A DNA stretch of 64,000 bases from Tetragonia tetragonoides (taxonomy: Eukaryota > Streptophyta > Magnoliopsida > Caryophyllales > Aizoaceae), in assembly GCA_038025085.1 (NCBI GenBank), contig CM076151.1:9119001-9183000 (forward strand), given 5' to 3'. Both the position numbers and the translations under genes were made by a program. This document shows positions 55,981 through 64,000 of the stretch, one piece after another; the stretch's first letter is position 1, and every line of letters begins with the position of its first letter. A model generated the notes under the pieces. It did not search any database, was not told where the DNA came from, and saw only the letters and a list, made by a program, of their open reading frames with translations.

Positions 55981-58410
55981 AGTAGAAGAAACTTCAGAGA
56001 CTCGTATGGCCTTTTCTGGGTACCGGGGGTCCTCTTGGGTCAAAATGGGTACGCAGAACAGTTTGTGCAAAAATTTCAATCCTGCCCCGGGAAGCCGTAA
56101 ACAAGGTTGCCCCGGGACGGGAACGGGTACGCAAACGGGTACGGGTACAGAAACGGGGAAACCGCAAGTTGCCAAATTCTAAGAAACGGGTACGGCTCTG
56201 AAACGGCAATCTTTTTAAATTTTTTTTTTTTTTATATATTTACTATAGAATCGTAATAAGAAATCATTTAAAGTAGAATACCTATATATATATTCATAAA
56301 CATGAGATTAACAAGCTTACGAGTTAGTTACATTACTTACCTACTACTATATCCACAGTGACCCAAAATAACCAAATTGTATACGACAATTTGGTGACCC
56401 AAAATAACAAATTCAAAAGGGTGTAACAAACTATGGACAGAGAGATGGACAGAGAGATAGACAGAGAGAGAGAGAGATAGACAGAGAGAGAGAGAGGAGA
56501 AGAGTATCACCCTCGAAGAAGACACAACCAGCAAAAGAAAAGGTCCTACTTAGAAGCTTCATACCCCAACGAAAATGTCGACATTTTTTCCATTCTAGGG
56601 TTTTGATTTTGGGGAAGGTTTGAGAAGGAGAGTAATAACATTGTAGCCGCTCTTTTGTTTTTCTTTTACTGGGTTTTTCTCTCCTTCCCTTTTAAAGTAC
56701 AGTAAATTGGGCTTTTCGAATTTTTTTTTTTTTTCACTTTTAAGCCTTAGAAACGTGCGTGGAATTGTCAGCGCCGTTTCCCAAACGGCACTCACGTTTC
56801 GCGAACGTTTCTTTTCCACTCAGAAACGTTTCTTTCATTTTCAGAAACGTTTTTAATCCGTTTCTTGCCGTTTCGCGTTTCCGAAACGTTTCTGGTACGC
56901 GAAACGGCACCTCGCAGGCGTTTCCGTGCTTCGTAGGCCGTAAATGAAGGTCATAATCCATGTTTTTTGGGCTTCCACACTGCCTCCAAACGAAAATTGT
57001 TATCCCATATCGCACAGGACACGCCTAGGGGACATGGGAAGCCATGGGGGCGGTTATTGGGTTCATGTTACGCTTGGATCGTTTTACTAGCCACTCACTC
57101 TAAAGTGTCGAACACCAAAAATCATGGGTGAATACAAAGTTCGGAGACCTAGATAGCCTATTGGGGGCACCTAAGGTCATCTTGGGTCACGATGGACCCC
57201 CAGTGAGTAGTTTGTGCAAAACATTCAACCGGGCTACGGGTTTTTGGCTTACGGAGGGCCTCTAAATGAAAATTAATTTTCGCATCATATTCCAGGGGGA
57301 CACCCCGTGGAGACATGGGCGGCCCCATGGTTGGTTATTGGGTTCCTATTACACTTGGATGATTTTACTAGCCACCTACTCTAAAAGTGCGAACACCGAA
57401 ATCATGGGTGAATGCGAAGTTCGGAAACCCAAATGGCCTACTGGGGGCACATAGGGTCCTCTTGGATCACAATGGACCCTCTCCCCCCCGGAGAATTTTG
57501 TGCAAAAATCTCAACCGGGCCCTGGGAAGCCGAAAATGAAGGTTGTTATTTTCTCGCTCATGTTGAGAAATCATGGGTGAAAATGAAATTCGGACCTAGA
57601 TGGCAAATTGGGGGCATCAGGGGTCCTCTTGGGTCACGATGGACCCCTCAGAGAAGTTAGTGATGCAAAAATCTCAACCGGGGCCTGAGAAGCCAAAAAT
57701 GAAGGCTATAATCAACATTTTTTTGGGTTTCCGGAGGGTCTCGAAACGGAAGTTGTTATTTTTGCATCATATTGCACGATACACACCTAGGGGACATGGG
57801 CAGCCCAGAGGTCGAGTATTGTGTCCCTATTAGGCTTGAAAGACTAATTTAATAGTCGCCCACTTTAAGGGCCCCAAATACTTAAACCATGGGTGAGTAC
57901 AGAGTTATGTCCTTTCCGGGACACAGTCACAATGGACCCCTTGAAATTGTTTGGGCAAATTTCCCATCCGAGCTCCAAAAAGTCGAAGATGACGGAGAGT
58001 AATCCACGTTTTTTTTGGCTTCCAATGGGCCTTGAACAAAAGTTTATATATTTGCACTGTTTTGCGTGGGAGACCCGTAAGGAACATTGGAGGCCCTTGG
58101 TGTTTGGGTCCGTATTAGGCTTGGAAGGTCGTTTTGCATACACTCTAAAGGGCCGACATTGAACTCAGGGTCAAACACGAATTTCAGAGACCCGGATGGG
58201 CTACCTGGGCCCTCATAAAAGGTCACAATGGACCCCTGGAGAAGTTTGGGCAAAAATCTTAGCCAAAATGTAATGTTAAATCCACTTTCTTTGGACCACC
58301 AGAGGGCATGGTATTGAAAGTTGATACTTTCGCACCATATCTTACGAGACACCCTTAGGAGATAAGAGAGGCCCCTAGGGTTGAGTATCAGGTCCGGAAA
58401 TTGATCAGAT
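55981..58410. repeat. Degenerate tandem array of ~0.3-kb units (block B)
   Basis: Counterpart of 49078-50730, with landmarks near 56040, 57190, 57470, 57635, 57930 and 58225. Interrupted by the transposon at 56102-56936. It includes units missing or shortened in block A. Confidence 0.8.
56102..56936. mobile_element. 835-bp non-autonomous DNA transposon with 8-bp target duplication
   Basis: GCCGTAAA flanks both ends (56094-56101 and 56937-56944). Removing the insert restores ...GGAAGCCGTAAATGAAGG, which matches the uninterrupted unit GGGAAGCCATAAATGAAGG at about 49189. Both ends are rich in AACGGGTACGG/GAAACGTTTC. The middle has poly-T and GACAGAGAGA tracts (56430-56495). An 8-bp duplication suits hAT or a short MULE target; no transposase is present. 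Confidence 0.85.
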
Positions 58411-59568
58411 ATGAATGCCGACTGCTAGAACAACTCTGACCATGGATGTGGGCTCGTGATAGGTATTTGGAAAGCTAACTCACCGAGGTTTCCAACGCTC
58501 CAAGGATCGTCTTCGTATCATATCCGGGGAGTGAGATATCAGCCTCGGAAATTGACCAGATACTCTCACCAAAGCTTTTTTTTTTGGTTTCCCTTAAGTC
58601 ACTTGCCCTCCAATGCAATATGTGTTTTTTGTGTGATCTTCCTGACTCCTGAGTAGAGACCCCAACTTTAAGCAATGCTAAAATAACCTAATGCTAAAAG
58701 AAATTCATCTAAATCTTATTCTGATTCTTTCTTTCTTTCTTTATTCAAGCGTTCTTGCGCATAAGTTTCATGTGCATATTCAAGATGTAAATGTTAGCCA
58801 TAATAAAATGTTCTGCCAGAGGATGAAGAGCAGACAATATATTTAATTGATAGTGGTGATATGCACGAGCAGTATGTACTTGACACATTGTGTATGCATA
58901 GGAAATGTCAACTTCATAATGGATCAATAACGTATAAAAATGTCATTCTACTTAACAGCATGATCCTGCAATGTAGGCAGATTCTTCGATGTTGGAGACC
59001 ACAAGAATCATTACAGCCTTGAGTTCAACTAAAAAATATTCCTCATTCACGTGTATGCTTGTTGGGATAATGAACTCTCCACCAGCTACATCATTCAAAT
59101 ACGCTTCATCTCTGAGATTAAAACCGTAATTAGTTCCTGTAATAACCGGTTAGTCCGAATTACCTGTTGCCTTGCATTTTATTTTAACCTGTTGATATTT
59201 CCCAAGATAGTAACAACTGATGGTTTCCAGCAATCCCCAAGGATGATGTGAGACAAGTTAGATATTTCAGTATCAAGGAAATTAGAAAGAATTATTCAAA
59301 ACTTAGATAATTAAATTCTCTATATTTCTCATTTTTGTTTTCTCTGTGTTTGTCTTTTTACTTCATCTCTTTCTGTAAATGCTTATTCAGGCACAGATCT
59401 TTTCAAGGATCATATATTAGAGTCTGGGTTTGGCCAAGTAAATTAGTACTAATGTAAAAAATAAAAAGAATATTGAACACATAAATTTGAGGTGAAGCCA
59501 TCTGTATTAAGTGTCTATTTTTTCTATTATGTACATGTAATCTCATTTACAGAAACAGTATTCTCATC
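58411..59568. other. Intergenic, upstream of the 54-kb gene block and 3' flank of member 11
   Basis: 58680-59270 is paralogous to 46490-47160 and 53395-54090 (AACCTAATGCTAAAAG, GATATGCACGAGCAGTATGT, GATGTTGGAGACCACAAG). Confidence 0.5.
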
Positions 59569-60426
59569 CTAGTTGCTGAGGATGTTAAGAAGTGTTGCTC
59601 TGGTCTTAACCAGATGCCTGAACAAACTCTCAAATGCTTGATCGATATCTTGAATCTCAGATTCTAATGTCTCCATCTGGCTCCTCAAGTTTTCTACCTG
59701 CATCATGTTGATGCCGGCTTTCTTTTTTTGGGATACAAGGGAGCTGAAAGCAGCATCAAGATCCTCAAATCCGCCAGTGGATGAGGCTTCTTTATCACCT
59801 TTGCGGTGCACTAATTGGCTGACCACAGACCAACTGCTTTTCTTTGACATATCTGATCCAGCTATGTGGATCAATGAAGATTTCATGATGTCAATTGTCA
59901 TTGCTTCCAATTCCCTCAACATGCCAAAGATGATACTTGTTTCACCGCTTTGATCAACTTTCTTGATGTCTTTCAAGCATGTTTTGATTGCCTTCTTGAC
60001 TATCTTCCTGGTTCTCAGGTATTCGTTTATTTCATTGCCTACAGTCAATTCACCGCTGCATCTTCTTCTTAGAATTGATTGAATCTCATGAATGCATTCC
60101 CTTGTCTGCAGCAATGCATCCCGAGCCGTGCCACAGATGTCCAATAGCCTTAGAGATCCATCTAAGATATCATCAACACAATTTGCTAGGCGGTCTTGGG
60201 CTATGGTTTGTTGGTTGCTTTGCAATACCAGCAACTCATCAACGCAACTATACAAGTCCACAACGATGCTAAGTCTGTGGCTAACTGATGAGGTCGAAGC
60301 GGTCTCAGAAGACCTCAGTCTGCATAGATTCTCTTCAAATTGCTCAGCAACTGGGTGAGGTCTAGATGGCAAGCTGATGGAGCGAACATGGTAAGAGGTT
60401 TTGGTGATTAGAGGAGAAGCAGCCAT
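59569..60426 (-). CDS. DUF241 family protein, array member 11
   Basis: 285 codons in one exon; MAASPLITKTSYHVRSISLP (Ala of the usual HARS box is Val). Also DLYSCVDELLVLQSNQQ, LANCVDDILDG, IQSILRRRCSGELTVGNEIN, VVSQLVHRKGDKEASSTGGF (one residue shorter than sisters) and FRHLVKTRATLLNILSN. Intact. Confidence 0.92.
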   Translation of the reverse strand: MAASPLITKTSYHVRSISLPSRPHPVAEQFEENLCRLRSSETASTSSVSHRLSIVVDLYSCVDELLVLQSNQQTIAQDRLANCVDDILDGSLRLLDICGTARDALLQTRECIHEIQSILRRRCSGELTVGNEINEYLRTRKIVKKAIKTCLKDIKKVDQSGETSIIFGMLRELEAMTIDIMKSSLIHIAGSDMSKKSSWSVVSQLVHRKGDKEASSTGGFEDLDAAFSSLVSQKKKAGINMMQVENLRSQMETLESEIQDIDQAFESLFRHLVKTRATLLNILSN

Positions 60427-60519
60427 TTTATTTAATTTGGTTGTTTTGAAATGAAACAAAGGCAAAGGACTTGAATATGCTTAGCTTCTTTATCTGTGAG
60501 GTCCCTTCCTCCTCGATCA

Positions 60520-60526
60520 ATTTATA
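60520..60526 (-). promoter_or_regulatory. TATA box of DUF241 member 11
   Basis: TATAAAT on the minus strand, about 95 bp before the ATG. Confidence 0.65.
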
Positions 60527-60867
60527 CTCAAAAAACAGAGCGGACAGAAGGAATCTTGTATCGGTTGAGAGCTAACATGGTTTCATTTTGATATTAGGAA
60601 CTTCCAGAGGCAATGTTTCCGGTATGTCTTCTCCTAACCAACACAACCAGCTGACTAGTTCAATCCTCTAATATATTATATGAGCTGTATCTCAATCTGA
60701 TATGCTGCATCATATTTTCCGTCAGGATCCAAAATATGTGCTACTTTCATGAATGACAATCTGATAATGTTGCCTATATATTAGTATGACAATAGGAGGC
60801 CAGCCCATCTCTCTGCTTATCTGTACACATCAATTCATCTTCATTTTTTCTTTTCTTTTTTGACATG

Positions 60868-61225
60868 ATGTACCCTCTCATTAAAAATCCTTCAAAAGAC
60901 AGCAAGTATATTCTGAGGTTAGGAGATACTAAAATATTACACACAGAATTTTAAAGCACCTGTTATTAACCTCTTAACCATGTTGGTTCTTTGTTTTTCA
61001 GGTAGTTGCACGTCCAAATATCCTGTACACATTCATGCCAAAATGTCTGTTCCCTATCTATACAAAGCCATCAAAGGTCAGCAAGTATATTCAAAGGTTA
61101 GGAGATATTAAAAAAGTACAAACAGAATTTTAAAGCACCTTTCATTAACCTCTTAAGCAGGTTGGTTATTTGTTTTTTAGGTATTTGTACATGCAAATAT
61201 ACTGTCCACATTCATGCCAAAATGT
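60868..61225. repeat. ~179-bp tandem dimer (third copy)
   Basis: Two units starting near 60868 and 61048, homologous to 44350 and 52452. Here the dimer lies directly upstream of member 11 with no 43-kb-type gene between, implying that gene was lost or never included. Confidence 0.75.
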
Positions 61226-62979
61226 AAACATGCAAACCAAAACGGGTCAGATTGCCAGAGCAAGTATCCAGTATCCACCAACTAGATCTTAACTACTATA
61301 CATGGACTCATCCTAACTATGTACATCGCAGGTAAAAATCCATGTGAGATATCCAATACACTTTTGATATTAAATCAAAGTTGGACTTTCTTGCAGTATA
61401 TGCATTCAGAAATTGATCAGTTTTTTCTTCTTTTTTCCCCTTATATTTCTTTGCACATGGCAAAAAAAATTCAAGTTACACTTCACTCCATTTAAGTGGC
61501 CATCTGAAGATTTAGATTCAAGCCGAGAGATTCTGCTAATGTTTCACTCATAACCTCTAACTTAGCTCAAGGCTTAGCTTTTCTGAACTCTCCCCAGATC
61601 CTCATACTGATTACACAGACACAGCTAACAGAACATGAAATTCTTCTAGTGAATCTCCACAAGCCCAACCCAACACCTCATAACCACTATGTATATTATG
61701 CTCTGGATTTTATAACTATACAGCCGTGTGGTGGTGCATCGTGCACCTGTGGAAGGCATAATCAATTATCAGCTGGTTTACCCTACTATTGTATCTCGAG
61801 AATCTTCGCAAAATGTGCAGAAAATTTTCCTACCCACTTAAACAGCTAAGCATTTCAGCCATGAACTACTTATTCCATAATTTCCATAAAATGTATATGC
61901 TGCATTTTATTTCCCATCGATCAAGATCCAAGCTAAGATAGGTGCTATGCACGAGTGGCTATGACTACCCCTGTCTCACATGAGTAACAGTAGTAGAGAT
62001 CATAATTTGTTCTCATATGCTAGAATAACCTAATGCTAAAAGTAAAGCATCTGTTCTTTCTTTCTTTATTCAACTTTCTTGCGGATATGTTTGATGTGCA
62101 TATTCAAGATAGATATCAGCCACCAATGACATGTTCTGCCAGAGGATGAGCAGCAGACCATATATTTAAGTGATAGTGGTGATATGCACGAGCAGTATCA
62201 TTGGCATATGATATAATAAGGCTTACTATTAGGTAGACTTGTCACAATTTCTTTGCACAGGAATTGTTAACTCAACAGCATGATCCTACAATGTAGGCAG
62301 ATTCTTCGATGTTGGAGACCACAAGATCTCATTTCCTTGTAATGTAATATTTTCCTTGCAGTCCAGACTTCCAGTAGACAGATAGAATCTTGACAGCCTA
62401 GCCTTGAACTCAACCATAAATTATTCCTCATCCACATGCATGCTTGTTGGGATAATGAACTATCGACCAGCTAACATGTAATCAGGTCACTCAAACACGC
62501 GCTATCCCTGAGATTAAAACTGTAATTATTCCATGTAATAAGAGATTACTCAGAATTTACCTGTTGCCTTGCAGTATATTTTAACCTGTCGATATTTCCC
62601 AAGATAGTAACAATTAATAGTTTCTAAGGCAGCAATCCCCGTAGGATGATGTGACTGTGAGACAAGTTAGAAATCTCAGTATCAAGGAAATTAGAAAGAA
62701 ATATTCAAAATTTAGATAATTCTCTCAATATTTCTCATTTTTGTTTTCTCTGTATATGTCTTATCAGTTTCTCTCTTTCTGTAATGTTTGTTCAGGCGCA
62801 GATCTTTTCAAAAATTATATTAGAGTCAGGGTTTGCCCCGTTTTAGTAAATTAGTCCGAATGTAAAAAATAAAATGAATATTGAGCACATAAGTTTGAGG
62901 GGAATTTCATTTGTATTAAGTGTCTATTTTCTATCTAGTATCTACATCTAATTTCATTTACAAAAATGGTAATCTCATC
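61226..62979. other. Intergenic, paralogous to 44.7-47.47 kb and 52.8-54.4 kb
   Basis: Includes an uninterrupted LINE target region (about 61475-61490), an orphan upstream block at about 61910-61990, and the 3' flank of member 12. Confidence 0.5.
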
Positions 62980-63840
62980 CTAGTTGCTGAGGATGTTGAG
63001 AAGTGTTGATCTGGTCTTAACCAGATGCCTAACCAAACTTTCCAATACTTGATCGAGATCTTGAATCTCAGATTCCAATTTCTCCATCTGGCTCCTCAAG
63101 TTGTCTACCTGCATCATGTTGATGCCGGCGTTCTTCTTTTGGGAAACAAGGGAGCTGAAGGCAGCATCAAGATCCTCAAATCCACTAGTGGATGTGGATT
63201 CTTCTTTATCACCTTTGCGGTGTACTAACTTGCTCACCATAGACCAACTGCTTTTCTTTGACATATCTGATCCAGCTATGTGGATCAGTGAAGATTTCAA
63301 GATATCAACTGTTATTGCTTCTACTTCCCTCAACATGCCGAAGATGATACTTGTTTCACCGCTTTGATCAACTTTCTTGATGTCTTTCAAACAGTGTTTG
63401 ATTGCCTTCTTGACTATCTTCCTGGTTCTCAGGTATTCGTTTATTTCATTGCCTACACTCAATTCACCGCTGCATCTTCTTCTTAAAATGGATTGAATCT
63501 CATGAATGCATTCGCTTGTCTGCAGCAATGCATCCCGAGCAGCGCCACAGATGTCGAATAGCCTTAGAGACCCATTTAGCATATCATCAACACTGTTTGC
63601 TTGGCGGTTTTGGGCTATGGTTTGTTGGTTGCTTGGCAATACAAGCAACTCATCAACGCAACCATACAAGTCCACAAGGATGCTAAGTCTGTGGCTAACT
63701 GATGAGGTAGAAGCGGTCTCAGAAGACCTCAGTCTGCATAGATTCTCTTCAAATTGCTCAGCAACTTGGTGAGGTCTAGATGGGAAGCTGATGGAGCGAG
63801 CATGGTAAGAGGTTTTGGTGATTAGAGGAGAAGCAGCCAT
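62980..63840 (-). CDS. DUF241 family protein, array member 12
   Basis: 286 codons, intact. MAASPLITKTSYHARSISFP (Phe for the usual Leu), HQVAEQFEENLCRLRSSETA, MLNGSLRLFDICGAARDALL, SECIHEIQSILRRRCSGELS, KKAIKHCLKDIKK and VRHLVKTRSTLLNILSN (Val for Phe before RHLVKT). Another upstream region begins at the window end, so the array may go on. Confidence 0.92.
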   Translation of the reverse strand: MAASPLITKTSYHARSISFPSRPHQVAEQFEENLCRLRSSETASTSSVSHRLSILVDLYGCVDELLVLPSNQQTIAQNRQANSVDDMLNGSLRLFDICGAARDALLQTSECIHEIQSILRRRCSGELSVGNEINEYLRTRKIVKKAIKHCLKDIKKVDQSGETSIIFGMLREVEAITVDILKSSLIHIAGSDMSKKSSWSMVSKLVHRKGDKEESTSTSGFEDLDAAFSSLVSQKKNAGINMMQVDNLRSQMEKLESEIQDLDQVLESLVRHLVKTRSTLLNILSN

Positions 63841-63935
63841 TTTATTTTATTTGGTTGTTTTGATATGAAACAAAGGCAAAGGACTGGAATGTGCTTAGCT
63901 TCTTGATCTGTGAGGACCCTTCTCCTTGTCGATCA

Positions 63936-63942
63936 ATTTATA
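63936..63942 (-). promoter_or_regulatory. TATA box of DUF241 member 12
   Basis: TATAAAT on the minus strand, about 97 bp before the ATG. Confidence 0.65.
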
Positions 63943-64000
63943 CTCGAGGAAGAGAGCAGACAGAAGGAATCTTGTCTCGGTTGAGAGCTAACATGGTTTC

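Larger units (their letters stand above)
42590..58400. repeat. Tandem segmental duplication, two ~8-kb blocks
   Basis: Block A (42590-50740) and block B (50812-58400) share the same order: a leading CATGCCTGGTCAGGATCCTTATGT-type segment, a DUF241 gene of the 43-kb type, a 176-bp dimer, an intergenic stretch, a DUF241 gene of the 47-kb type, and a ~0.3-kb-unit repeat array. Block A carries an extra LINE, block B an extra 835-bp transposon. The 47-kb and 54-kb proteins differ at about nine of 286 residues in my reading. Confidence 0.85.

Noticed and set aside
63506..63772. 88-codon antisense frame also seen at 54937 and 60092
   Set aside because: Shadow of the DUF241 sense strand; conservation follows the sense codons.

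Overview
The window looks like nuclear DNA of a flowering plant, probably a eudicot. It is AT-rich, has genes with GT-AG introns, plant-only protein families (LOG, NAC, DUF241), nuclear tRNA genes with oligo-T terminators, and many plant-type transposable elements (LINE, Helitron, SINE, MITEs). I cannot fix the species from sequence alone.

Left third (1-18.5 kb): two ordinary spliced genes in repeat-rich DNA. A seven-exon LONELY GUY cytokinin-activating enzyme gene lies at 1.82-3.43 kb (+), and a three-exon NAC transcription factor gene at 15.16-16.80 kb (+). Between and around them I see MITE-like elements, a TA microsatellite, a ~70-bp degenerate tandem repeat, an LTR-retrotransposon remnant with a tRNA-Met-type primer binding site and an snRNA-type USE/TATA promoter signature, a Helitron with a tandem internal duplication, and two tRNA-like SINEs.

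Middle (18.5-32 kb): a cluster of tRNA-Ser(AGA) genes, all on the minus strand. Four look intact and four or five are decayed; one truncated copy was made by a 189-bp tandem duplication. Next come the first DUF241 gene (25.26 kb, +) and an unusual 2-kb block bounded by ~195-bp direct repeats. The block holds three unrelated tandem arrays: a CACTGATT-type minisatellite, an array of about nine short hairpins, and a 16-bp minisatellite.

Right half (32-64 kb): a tandem array of DUF241 (PF03087) genes that probably continues past the window edge. I count 12 loci: seven intact intronless genes of 284-293 codons, one complete reading frame whose ancestral ATG has become ATA, and four pseudogenes. 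The first two are on +, all later ones on -. The array grew by segmental duplication. A block of about 8.2 kb carrying two genes (42.59-50.74 kb) is repeated at 50.81-58.4 kb, and each copy later took a different transposon: a LINE in the first and an 835-bp DNA element with an 8-bp target duplication in the second. LINE 3' fragments, one inside a DUF241 pseudogene with a clear target-site duplication, mark other insertions. Two long degenerate arrays of ~0.3-kb units and conserved upstream blocks without genes complete the intergenic DNA.

No metabolic or operon-like cooperation is visible. The theme is birth and death of a tandem plant gene family of unknown function, beside a local tRNA-Ser family that has followed the same course.
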